The position numbers and the translations under genes were made by a program. Shown one piece after another: positions 36,094 to 43,812 of a stretch of 64,000 nt of DNA. This DNA is from Frateuria_A yonginensis. GTDB taxonomy: Bacteria > Pseudomonadota > Gammaproteobacteria > Xanthomonadales > Rhodanobacteraceae. Location of the stretch: positions 496,001-560,000 of the forward strand of contig NZ_JBBBNY010000001.1 of assembly GCF_037137055.1 (NCBI RefSeq). The letters are read 5' to 3'. Within the stretch, counting starts at the first letter, position 1. The number at the start of each line of letters is the position of its first letter. The notes under the pieces were generated by a model. It was not told the DNA's origin. It did not search any database and worked only from the letters and a program-made list of their open reading frames with translations.

Positions 36094-37197
36094 ATGAAAA
36101 CCGCCAGTTCAACGTATTCGAAGAGGCTTGCGATCGCGCTTTCGCTCGCGGGCATGGGGTGGGCCGGCCCGGCGACGGCGCAAGAGATCCTGATCGGCTT
36201 CGATGATCCGGTCGGCCTCAGCCAGATCACGGATGCCGCCCGCAGCACGTTCGTGGTCAATCAGCCCTACAAGGAAGATGGCATGGTCTTCGAGATCAAC
36301 GTCAATCCGCCCGACCCGCGACTGGGGCCGAAGCTGATCGATCACTTCCACCTCATGTACGAACGCGACATTCCGGTCCTGTCGCTGACTTCCCTGCCGC
36401 ACCCGGAAAACGAGCCGCGGTTTCTGGCCACCATGCTTCCGGGCAATGTGGTCCAGATGACCTACCATCCCGACAACACGGGAACGCCGCAGCCGTTCAG
36501 CATCAAGCGCGTGCGCGTCCTGGCCAACGCCGTCAACGTGGGTGTCGAGACCGCCCAAGGGGATATCTGCGTCTACAACAACCTGACGGCGGGCTACGTG
36601 TGGACGCTGCTGGACCCGCAATGCTCCACCAACCTCGTGCGTGTCACGTTCGAGACGCCAAAGGGTGTGTACAACTTCCAGATCGATGACGTGGTCTTCG
36701 AGCCGTACCCGCCGGGCACCGGCGCCGCTCCCGCCTCGGCCAGCTACACGACGAGCCAGACGTCCCATGCGGCGCAGCCTTTCGTCGATCCGCTCACCTT
36801 GATGAAGCTCATCGGCTTCAACAAGTTCCCCCCGCGGGTCGACATCAAGCCCGGCCAGCGCGTGAACACCATCGACCTCGCCAGCGAACCCACGCTGCGG
36901 GTCGCGGTGCTCACCACGAAGGGGTTCGATGCGGCGTCGATCGATCCGCGCAGCGTCAGGTTCGGCAATGGCCGCGCCAGGGTCATCAGCGACAACGGCC
37001 ACTACGGCTACCTGAAGGACGTCGACGGCGACGGCGACCTGGATCTGCTGTTGTTGTTCAGGACCTCCGACGTCGCGATCCAGTGCCAGGACATCTACCA
37101 GTCACTGAAAGCCGTCGCGAACGGCAAAACGGTCATCGGCTTCGACTTCCTGCGGGAGCGGAGGTGCACCGACGATGCCAATGGCGATCTGAACTGA
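36094..37197 (+). CDS. Secreted protein with IKPG-type beta domain
   Basis: This 367-aa protein has a signal peptide (IALSLAGMGWAGPATAQ). Residues about 30-210 are a beta-rich domain starting ILIGFDDPVG. Residues about 248-350 are a second domain with DIKPGQRVNTIDLAS, VAVLTTKGFDAASIDPRSVRFG and KDVDGDGDLDLLLLF. The last segment looks like a dockerin/thrombospondin-type calcium loop. This second domain recurs in secreted proteins of many bacteria; its function is not known to me. A GGAGGGG ribosome-binding site supports the ATG. It is the last complete host gene before the island junction. Confidence 0.75.
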   Translation: MKTASSTYSKRLAIALSLAGMGWAGPATAQEILIGFDDPVGLSQITDAARSTFVVNQPYKEDGMVFEINVNPPDPRLGPKLIDHFHLMYERDIPVLSLTSLPHPENEPRFLATMLPGNVVQMTYHPDNTGTPQPFSIKRVRVLANAVNVGVETAQGDICVYNNLTAGYVWTLLDPQCSTNLVRVTFETPKGVYNFQIDDVVFEPYPPGTGAAPASASYTTSQTSHAAQPFVDPLTLMKLIGFNKFPPRVDIKPGQRVNTIDLASEPTLRVAVLTTKGFDAASIDPRSVRFGNGRARVISDNGHYGYLKDVDGDGDLDLLLLFRTSDVAIQCQDIYQSLKAVANGKTVIGFDFLRERRCTDDANGDLN

Positions 37198-37374
37198 TCC
37201 GGGGGGCCACGGACGGCCTTCTTCTTCGAGCGCCTGGAACGGCTTTCGGCCCCGGGGTTGCGATCCCTCGGCTCGCTGCGTCCACCCAAGGGGGGCGGGC
37301 GGCTGGGGGTGCAGGCCGCCTGTGCCATGACGTCTCGTCGCGACGGGACGGGCAGGGCCTCGGGGCGGCTTTCC

Positions 37375-37403
37375 TTCGTGCCCGGCGCTGCTGCGGCTAT
37401 GAT
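37375..37403 (+). promoter_or_regulatory. Putative trpG promoter left of the island
   Basis: TATGAT at 37398-37403, in the context GCGGCTATGAT, matches the -10 style seen before trpE and recC here. TTCGTG at 37375-37380, with 17-bp spacing, is a poor -35. It precedes the broken trpG start by 30 nt. Confidence 0.4.
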
Positions 37404-37433
37404 GCAGAGCATCATGTCCCGGTCCGGCCTGCC

Positions 37434-37454
37434 ATGCTCCTGTTGATCGACAAC
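37434..37454 (+). pseudogene. trpG: 5' remnant of trpG (anthranilate synthase component II)
   Basis: The frame reads MLLLIDN at 37434-37454 and then diverges to WHRRPW, ending at a TAG at 37518-37520. TrpG/PabA proteins begin M-(I/L)-L-(L/M)-I-D-N-Y-D-S-F-T-Y-N. The match of the first seven codons, the promoter-like box upstream, and an integrase gene starting 158 nt downstream suggest that a mobile island inserted just after codon 7. No other trpG sequence is present. Short length leaves room for coincidence. Confidence 0.6.
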
Positions 37455-37465
37455 TGGCATCGGCG

Positions 37466-37555
37466 TCCATGGGGATCCATGGCAGTCTACGGTTTGCTTC
37501 CAATGTGGCTACAGGACTAGGTTTGAAGTCTCTTGGTGTCCACGGGAGTCCGTTG
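37466..37555 (+). repeat. Paired direct repeats resembling integrase arm sites
   Basis: TCCATGG occurs at 37466-37472 and 37476-37482. The related TCCACGG and TCCGTTG occur at 37539-37545 and 37549-37555. Each pair is spaced 10 bp, one helical turn. Pairs of short direct repeats next to the core are typical of arm-type sites bound by the N-terminal domain of P4/lambda-class integrases. Confidence 0.5.
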
Positions 37556-37570
37556 TAAGCCAGAGAAAGT

Positions 37571-37608
37571 GCGGGTACCTTTGCGGGTACCGAAGACCCG
37601 ATACCCGC
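37571..37608. repeat. Repeated GCGGGTA motif over the integrase promoter
   Basis: GCGGGTACC occurs directly at 37571-37579 and 37583-37591. Its inverted core TACCCGC is at 37602-37608, just before the integrase ATG (37612). This could bind an excisionase or repressor, or autoregulate integrase. Confidence 0.5.
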
Positions 37609-37611
37609 ACC

Positions 37612-38847
37612 ATGCCACTCACAGACGCGAAGATCCGCAACACCAAGCCCGGCCCGAAACCGGCGAAGCTGGCTGATGGCGGCGGTCTCTATCTTGAAGT
37701 GCGTCCTACGGGGGCGAAGCTGTGGCGCTACCGCTATCGCATCGCGGGCAAGGAGAACCTGTTCGCCATTGGTGAGTACCCCAGCATCGCCCTCGCAGAA
37801 GCGCGTGCTGAGCACGGCAAGGCGCGGGCGTTGGTGAAACAGGGAGTCCATCCTTCTCACAATCGGCAGGCCGAACGCCTTTCGAATCAGGCGGCAAGTG
37901 CGAACACCTTCGAGGCTGTCGCGAAGGAGTGGATCTCGAAAAAGTCTCCGAGGTGGACCGCGTACTACTCGCGACAAGTGACGCGGTTCATGCAGTCCGA
38001 CGTGTTTCCTTACGTCGGGAAGCTACCGATCCGTAGCGTGACATCCGCACATTTGCTGGAAATAGTTCGCCGCATCGAGGGACGCGGAGCCGAGACGGTC
38101 GCCTTGTTGGTTCGCCAATGGTCTTCGGCCATCTTTAGATATGCGGTCGCAACGCTGCGCGCTGACGGCGATCCTGCTGCTGCGTTGAAGGGAGCTATTC
38201 ATCGCCCCAAGGTCGAGCACCACAAGCCGCTTTCTCGCTCCGAGATCGTCACCTTCCTGGAAGCAGTGGACAAGTACGGCGGCTATCGCACGACAGTAAT
38301 CGCACTGCGGTTGATGCTGCTGACGTTCGTTCGCACTGTCGAGCTTCGAAAGGGCGAATGGTCCGAATTCAACCTGCAGGACGCTGAATGGCGGATACCG
38401 GCAGAGCGTATGAAGATGCGAGAGCCGCACATAGTGCCGCTATCCGAGCAGGCCGTGGTGTTACTGCGAGAGCTGCAAACCTATACGGGCGGCCGTGGGC
38501 TTCTATTTCCGAACTACAGAAACCCAAAGGAGTGCATGACCGCGACCACTTTGAACCGTGCGCTTGAGCGTATGGGATTCAACGGAAAGGGCAGTATCGG
38601 CTTCTCGGCGCACGGATTTCGCGCGACGGCCTCCACTCTCCTCAATGAGATGGGCTATCGATCGGATGTGATTGAGCGTCAGTTGGCACACTCCGAACGT
38701 AACAAGGTCCGCGCCAGCTACAACCACGCCGAGTACATGGAAGAGCGGAGGTCCATGATGCAGGATTGGGCCGATTTCCTAGAAGACCCGATGCGTAACA
38801 AGGGTAAGAGTACCGGCGTTACCACGCGGGCACGCCGGCCCGGTTAG
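37612..38847 (+). CDS. Tyrosine recombinase, P4-type integrase
   Basis: This is a 411-aa integrase. The N-terminal DUF4102 arm-binding domain (about 1-90) shows KIRNTKPGPKPAKLADGGGL. A core-binding helical domain (about 100-200) follows. The catalytic domain has Arg in TFVRTVELRKGEW, HxxR in AHGFRATASTLLNEMG, His in LAHSERNKVRASY and a Tyr in NHAEYMEERR, so all active-site residues appear present. It should catalyse site-specific integration and excision of the island. Codon use is less GC-rich than the chromosomal genes to the left. It reads away from the broken trpG start. Confidence 0.95.
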   Translation: MPLTDAKIRNTKPGPKPAKLADGGGLYLEVRPTGAKLWRYRYRIAGKENLFAIGEYPSIALAEARAEHGKARALVKQGVHPSHNRQAERLSNQAASANTFEAVAKEWISKKSPRWTAYYSRQVTRFMQSDVFPYVGKLPIRSVTSAHLLEIVRRIEGRGAETVALLVRQWSSAIFRYAVATLRADGDPAAALKGAIHRPKVEHHKPLSRSEIVTFLEAVDKYGGYRTTVIALRLMLLTFVRTVELRKGEWSEFNLQDAEWRIPAERMKMREPHIVPLSEQAVVLLRELQTYTGGRGLLFPNYRNPKECMTATTLNRALERMGFNGKGSIGFSAHGFRATASTLLNEMGYRSDVIERQLAHSERNKVRASYNHAEYMEERRSMMQDWADFLEDPMRNKGKSTGVTTRARRPG

Positions 38848-39107
38848 AGAGGCGGAGTGTCCTGGGCCGCTAGTCGACGGACGGAAGCAAACTTATCGAG
38901 CGCGTGGCTTGATGCTCAGCCTGACCCGTGTCCTGGGCGGTGCGCTCTGTTGCTGGCTCCGAACTATCGCCATGGGTGCGTCCAAGCGCATGAGACTAGG
39001 GCGGAACACCCTTCGTGCGTGCACCGGCAAGTGCGGCTAAGAGCAAGCCGCTGAAGAGTGCCATTGGAGGGACGTTGTGGTTTTTAGACTACGTCTCGAC
39101 CTCAGCC
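38848..39107. other. Non-coding gap between integrase and defence-like cassette
   Basis: No convincing gene is seen. The 11-bp sequence GTGTCCTGGGC occurs twice (38857-38867 and 38928-38938), 71 bp apart, in the same orientation. No tRNA-like structure or terminator was recognised. Confidence 0.4.
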
Positions 39108-39144
39108 CAGATCTGCTTCAAATTTGAAGCAGATCTGCCATACT
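39108..39144 (+). promoter_or_regulatory. 30-bp perfect palindrome overlapping the cassette promoter
   Basis: The 15-nt half-site CAGATCTGCTTCAAA (39108-39122) is followed directly by its exact reverse complement (39123-39137). A -35-like TTCAAA (39117-39122) lies inside the palindrome, and a -10-like CATACT sits at 39139-39144 with a 16-bp spacer. The ATG of the HTH gene follows at 39155. The arrangement fits an operator where a dimeric protein, perhaps the HTH product itself, blocks or tunes transcription. Confidence 0.65.
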
Positions 39145-39154
39145 TGGTTCCACG

Positions 39155-39646
39155 ATGGCCGGAATTCACTACACCGCAGTGCATGTGCGTGAGCTGCTCG
39201 GGCTCAGTCGCACCGATCTGCAACGGTGGCTGTCTGCCCTACCTCCATTTAATCAAGTCAAAGCCAAACCCCGGACCGCGCGCCAGTTCACGATCGCCGA
39301 TCTGGCCTTCTTTCGTGCCGTTGCGGAACTGCATCAGCGCTTGGGCCTGTCCCTGCATTCGATTGCCGCATTCTCCGCGCCACTCCGCGCTCGCCTCGAC
39401 ATGCGGGCTGCGCTGACCGGCGGCACCGTCCGCCTGTACATCAACCAAGTTGGCGATGGTGCGTGGGCCGTTGGCAGCGAGGCGCAGGGAGCCCTGTCGG
39501 TAGCACTGGACCTGGAGCCGATCTGGCTCGCTGTCTATGCGTTCGTTGGTGTGGCCATGCCGGCTCAGCGTGAACTCGCGCTTGGCTTGGTATCCCTGTC
39601 GGGGCCTTCACATCAGGAGGACCGTCGTGGTCGCCAAGCCCGCTGA
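39155..39646 (+). CDS. MerR-like HTH protein of a methylase-nuclease cassette
   Basis: This 163-aa protein has an N-terminal winged-helix segment resembling MerR-type DNA-binding domains: YTAVHVRELLGLSRTDLQRWL, then RQFTIADLAFFRAVAEL, then GLSLHSIAAFS. The rest is a small alpha/beta domain (GTVRLYINQVGDGAWAVG) with no recognised ligand motif and no Cys cluster, so it is not a metal-type MerR. It probably controls the cassette through the palindrome upstream. Its 3' end overlaps the methylase gene by 20 nt. The start lies close to the predicted transcription start, without an obvious ribosome-binding site. Confidence 0.75.
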   Translation: MAGIHYTAVHVRELLGLSRTDLQRWLSALPPFNQVKAKPRTARQFTIADLAFFRAVAELHQRLGLSLHSIAAFSAPLRARLDMRAALTGGTVRLYINQVGDGAWAVGSEAQGALSVALDLEPIWLAVYAFVGVAMPAQRELALGLVSLSGPSHQEDRRGRQAR

Positions 39647-42623
39647 GATCGCTGACCGGCTTGGCGTGCCGCGTGATGCCTACGTCGACCTGCGCGGAAC
39701 TCCGACCGCGCGCCATTTGCGCTACATGGACTTGATGGCCCCCGCGCGTCGGCCTGGCGCGGACACGCAGGAACTGCCCGATGGTGTGATCCAGGTGGCG
39801 GGCAAGGCCGCCCTTTATGTGCTCCAGGCACCGGCAATTGCAGGCTCTCCGCCTAAGGAGCAGTTGATCCAGCTGATACGCACGCTGGCATGCCGCGCTG
39901 ATGCGGCCTATCTGGCAGTGTCTAGCCCGGCGTCGACGAGCATCTATCCGATCGGGTTCTACCGGGCCGATGAACTTCCCGCCATCGACAGGGAGATTCT
40001 TTCCGACAACGCTGTCGGGCTTCGCACTCTGCTTAATGGGAATACGGAAGGATCCACGCAGAAGCGTGCCGATCAACTTTGGCTAGACGATCTGCTGTTC
40101 AAGCTCTTGACGGATGCCGCCGACGGATTGCGAGCGGCGTTTCCGTCGGAGCTGCTCTCTGACGGCGATGTGGTCTCGCTGATCGGTCGGGCGCTCTTCA
40201 CCCGGTTTTTGGTGGACCGAAACATCGTGGCGGGAGACGACATCACGGCCCTCTTCCCGGGTATCGAGCGGCCCGAGGAACTGTTTGCCACTCCGGCTGC
40301 GCTGATAGCGACGTTCCAATGGTTGGATCTCACCTTCAATGGCGATCTGCTCGAGCTGGGAACTAAAGACTATGTCGACTTCATGGCGCGACTTGGTTCC
40401 TCAGTGGACCTGCTGTGCACTGTGTTGTCCAACGTCATGTCGCGAGCGCCGGGTGGCCAACTGTCGTTGGACTGGAATGGGTTGCGCTTTCAACACATCC
40501 CGGTGGATGTACTGAGCCAGGTCTACGAGCACTTTGCGCACCGTTTCATGCCCGAGACGGCGCGCCAGACCAGCATCCATTTCACTCCCCGAAACATCGC
40601 CGAATTGCTCGTCGACGGTGCCTTTGGCGCCGTGCCGGCGGAACAGCGTCACTGTGCACGGGTGCTTGATCCAGCCGTAGGGGCCGGGGTTTTCCTGGTT
40701 TTAGCCTATCGCCGGCTGGCGGCCGAATACTGGCTGCATCATGGCAAGCGCCCACGTCGGTTGGCGTTGCGGCGCATTCTCACGCAGCAGCTGTGCGGCC
40801 TGGACATCAATCCAACATCGATAAAAATGGCCGCCCTGAGCTTGTATCTAGCGGCACTGGAGCTCGATCCACAGCCGCAGCCGCTCAGCGATCTGCGCTT
40901 TGAGCGGTTGTTCGATGGAACGCTGCGTTGTGTCGATCAGGCTCATTTGGGAACAAGCGAGGACGCGGCACTCGGAAGTCTGAGCTCGTCATTGCGTAAG
41001 TTAGGGCCCTTCGACATCGTGCTGGCCAACCCGCCATGGACACGCCTCCCGGGACGCTTCAAAAAGCTCCTGGACCAAGTTCCTTGGGATGCGGATGGCG
41101 CCTCACCGGTTCGCGCCAAGAGCCTGGTTCCCAATCAGTGGCCGGATCTGGCTTTTCTTTGGCGCGCTCAGCAATGGTGCAAGCCCTCAGGGGTGATTGG
41201 CCTGTTAGTGCATGCGCGCTTGCTCTTCAGCGAAGAGGCCGCCGCCGCCCGGACCCATTGGTTCGAGCGCACTCGGGTCACGGGCATCCTCAACGGCGTG
41301 TTCCTACGAAAGGATCGCCGGATATGGCCGTCCAACACACAGCCATTTTGCGCGCTGGTGTCTATAAACGAGCCTGCCGGGCCGGAGGACTCGTTTTACT
41401 TCCTTGTGCCGCGCCACGAACCGGCACTGGCCCGTCGGCGCGAGTTTCGTCTTGACCCACGGTCGGCGATCCCGGTCCCCGTCGCCATGGCGGCAAGCGT
41501 GCCGCACGTATTCAAGACGCTAGCGCGAGGCTCGGCGCTGGATCTGGAATTGATCTCGCGCTTGGGTGCAGAACCGCGCATCTCGATGCGACAGTACTTT
41601 TCGCAAGAAAGGCTGGAAATTGCTCAGGGCTTTATTGCTGGGACGCAGAACGCCCTAGATGCCACATCGCTGCGTGGCCTTCCGGTGCTAGAAGGTACCG
41701 ATAAACCGCTGTTCACCGTCAAGACGCGTGCTCTCAGCCGTATCGAGCACCGTTATCCCGCACTAGCCTTGCAGTGGCCTCGCAACCCTAGCATTTACAA
41801 GGGGCCCCATCTCCTGTTCCGCGAAGCGCCCAAACAGGACATCGCGCACCGTGGTGCACTTTGGACGGACGGTGACGTGGCTTTTAGCCGCTCGTTCTAT
41901 GGCGTGCACATCCCTGAGGGCAGGTCCGCCATCGGTGACTATCTCTACGTACTGTCCTACGCAGACTTGCTGATGTATTGGGTGCTCATGACGAGCTCTA
42001 AATTCGGCGTGGAGCGCGACATCTTCAACAAGGATGACTACGGCAACTTCCCTGTTGTTCCTTGGACATCGCTTTCGACATCCATAAAGCGGAACGTGGC
42101 AGAGCTGGCAGTGGCGATCCGTGGCGGGAAATCTCCCTGGTGTGACATCAACGCATTAGTGGCCAAGATCTATGGCTTGACCGTTCATGATCAAGCCTTA
42201 GTCGCCGACGCGCTGCGTTATGAAAGTCCGTTTCCTAAGAGCCAGTCGCTGAGCGTCGCCGAAATTTCGCGGGACGATCCACGGATTCCCGCATTCGCAT
42301 CTTCCTTGAGGGCGCTGCTTTCAGAAGCCGAGGGCGGTGATGTCGATGTCATGCCCATTACGCTTTCCAAGGATGATGGCCTGTGGCAGTTCTTGCGCGT
42401 CACGTCTGGAGCGTCATTGGTATTCGATGCTGAGGGCATCCGTGACGTACTCAGGCGCGTAGGCGATCCTTTGATGACTTCGGAGATCCGCCTACAACTG
42501 GCGGAAGGCGATTGGTTGATCGGACGTCTCAGGCATGCACGCTATTGGAGCAAGAGCCAAGCGCATCTGTTAGCGCTCGACGTTTTGCAGCGCGGCATGT
42601 GCTCTGGTTTGGCCTCGTACTGA
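39627..42623 (+). CDS. Large N6-adenine DNA methyltransferase (Eco57I-like), nuclease domain not seen
   Basis: This is a 998-aa protein. The GTG at 39627 has an AGGAGG ribosome-binding site 6 nt upstream, inside the preceding gene. Residues about 1-330 are a helical N-terminal region. The SAM-dependent methylase core follows: TSIHFTPRNIAELLVD, motif I LDPAVGAGVFLV (about 347-358), GLDINPTSIKMAALSLYL, and motif IV NPPW at 468-471 preceded by FDIVLA. A C-terminal region of about 450 residues may be the target-recognition domain. No PD-(D/E)XK motif was found in the N-terminus, unlike type IIG enzymes. A separate nuclease-like gene follows after 13 nt. Confidence 0.85.
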   Translation: MVAKPAEIADRLGVPRDAYVDLRGTPTARHLRYMDLMAPARRPGADTQELPDGVIQVAGKAALYVLQAPAIAGSPPKEQLIQLIRTLACRADAAYLAVSSPASTSIYPIGFYRADELPAIDREILSDNAVGLRTLLNGNTEGSTQKRADQLWLDDLLFKLLTDAADGLRAAFPSELLSDGDVVSLIGRALFTRFLVDRNIVAGDDITALFPGIERPEELFATPAALIATFQWLDLTFNGDLLELGTKDYVDFMARLGSSVDLLCTVLSNVMSRAPGGQLSLDWNGLRFQHIPVDVLSQVYEHFAHRFMPETARQTSIHFTPRNIAELLVDGAFGAVPAEQRHCARVLDPAVGAGVFLVLAYRRLAAEYWLHHGKRPRRLALRRILTQQLCGLDINPTSIKMAALSLYLAALELDPQPQPLSDLRFERLFDGTLRCVDQAHLGTSEDAALGSLSSSLRKLGPFDIVLANPPWTRLPGRFKKLLDQVPWDADGASPVRAKSLVPNQWPDLAFLWRAQQWCKPSGVIGLLVHARLLFSEEAAAARTHWFERTRVTGILNGVFLRKDRRIWPSNTQPFCALVSINEPAGPEDSFYFLVPRHEPALARRREFRLDPRSAIPVPVAMAASVPHVFKTLARGSALDLELISRLGAEPRISMRQYFSQERLEIAQGFIAGTQNALDATSLRGLPVLEGTDKPLFTVKTRALSRIEHRYPALALQWPRNPSIYKGPHLLFREAPKQDIAHRGALWTDGDVAFSRSFYGVHIPEGRSAIGDYLYVLSYADLLMYWVLMTSSKFGVERDIFNKDDYGNFPVVPWTSLSTSIKRNVAELAVAIRGGKSPWCDINALVAKIYGLTVHDQALVADALRYESPFPKSQSLSVAEISRDDPRIPAFASSLRALLSEAEGGDVDVMPITLSKDDGLWQFLRVTSGASLVFDAEGIRDVLRRVGDPLMTSEIRLQLAEGDWLIGRLRHARYWSKSQAHLLALDVLQRGMCSGLASY

Positions 42624-42636
42624 GGCCGCGCCGCCC

Positions 42637-43371
42637 ATGTTCCTGCACCTCGGTTCTCCTCCCAAAGGCCCGCCACCGCCCTTTGAGGCATGGTCGGTCA
42701 GGCAGCTAAAAGTATTGGACCGGGCAATTGCGCTCGCTTGGGGACGCTCGATGGCACTACCGCTCGGACGAGCGTTGCTGGCCAGCGGCACAGAAGTCCA
42801 GATCACGGCGATGCTCCAGGATGCCCTTACCGCGTTGCTCAACAGCGGTACCTTGCCGGGCTTTTCGACATCACTATACGGCCCACCGATACGGGGCCAA
42901 GAGATGGAGGACTATTCGGGCGTTCGGCTGGAGAAGCGACCGGATTTGACGATCTCACGTCTTTCGGCACGTCCGGTGATGAATCACAACGCCATGTTCT
43001 ACGAGTGCAAGATCCTGGGAAGGGGGCGCACGATAGATCACTATATTGCCCAAGGCGTTGCGCGTTTCGAGAAAGGTCAGTACGCATGGGCTATGCGACA
43101 TGCAGGCATGATCGGCTATCTGGTAACCGACAGTAACCAGGATGCCAGATCCGCCTTGGTCGAACGGTGGATGCATCCGACGTCGCCAGCCTCCTGTGTC
43201 CCTCTAGCTGAAGTGCAGGAGGATGGATCTGCCCCGCTGACAATAGCGATCAGCACCCATGCGCGTAACTTTGTGCTTCGGAACGGAGAGTTGCCTGGCC
43301 CCATCGCTCTGCGACATCTATGGTTGGGCGAGAAACTGGCGGTGGTCCCTCCGAAGAAGGAGTCGGTGTAA
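42637..43371 (+). CDS. Putative PD-(D/E)XK nuclease partner of the methylase
   Basis: This 244-aa protein matches no family I can name. It contains RPDLTI with Asp103, and 20 residues later FYECK with Glu123 and Lys125. This D-x(19)-E-x-K arrangement in consecutive predicted beta strands is the PD-(D/E)XK signature. An upstream Glu53 (TEVQITAMLQDAL) and a later YIAQGVARFEKGQYAW helix, with Gln139 and Gln148, fit the usual fold. The gene lies 13 nt after the methylase stop, so they are likely co-transcribed. A restriction role is inferred from motif and context. Confidence 0.7.
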   Translation: MFLHLGSPPKGPPPPFEAWSVRQLKVLDRAIALAWGRSMALPLGRALLASGTEVQITAMLQDALTALLNSGTLPGFSTSLYGPPIRGQEMEDYSGVRLEKRPDLTISRLSARPVMNHNAMFYECKILGRGRTIDHYIAQGVARFEKGQYAWAMRHAGMIGYLVTDSNQDARSALVERWMHPTSPASCVPLAEVQEDGSAPLTIAISTHARNFVLRNGELPGPIALRHLWLGEKLAVVPPKKESV

Positions 43372-43812
43372 GAGGCGCTGAGGCGCCAGTACTTGAGCTC
43401 AAGTGGGAGCGCAGCCTGATCGAGACCTAGATGTGGGGCTTCCATATATTGTTTTGACAGAGCATCAGTCGAGACACGGCTGATCACCGAGCGCGCTCGT
43501 GGACAGTGCAGTCGCAGTGGTGGAGCCTCTGCAGCGACTCGCGCCGCTGCCGTGACGTGGCATAGCTGGCAGTAAGCATTCACGCAGGGCTACCGGGAGA
43601 AGCGGTTAGCCTGGGCTACCTCTGAGAGGCGATCCTGCGCCATGCCCTGCCACTACACGGGCAAGGCAAGCAGAACAGCAAGGTTTGGGCGAGACTGTTC
43701 ACAAAGGCAATAGCAAGTTTGTCTAACAGCCGAGCGCTAGTCTAGGATTCAGGCCAATGACCATACAAGTGCTTGATTCATCAGGGTCGGGCGCTTGAAG
43801 GAGACAGGCGGG
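43372..43812. other. Non-coding gap between cassette and metal genes
   Basis: About 440 nt without a gene I can support. It is mixed in composition and has AT-richer stretches near 43440 and 43690-43800. It may hold the promoter of the following transporter gene, or an old junction between two insertions. No clear hairpin terminator or att-like repeat was found. Confidence 0.4.

Noticed and set aside
37200..37611. tRNA or tmRNA end as the island attachment site
   Set aside because: P4-type integrases often use tRNA genes, so I looked for an acceptor stem or T-loop sequence and found none. The trpG start is the better candidate.
38848..39107. Short CRISPR-like repeat unit (GTGTCCTGGGC twice)
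   Set aside because: Only two 11-bp copies, with no regular spacing and no cas genes; not an array.
39155..39646. Metal-responsive MerR regulator tied to the metal genes
   Set aside because: The protein has no Cys cluster, and its gene overlaps the methylase gene rather than any metal gene.
43116..43583. 155-residue minus-strand frame downstream of the putative nuclease gene
   Set aside because: It overlaps the 3' end of a better-supported gene, lacks a ribosome-binding site and has no motif.
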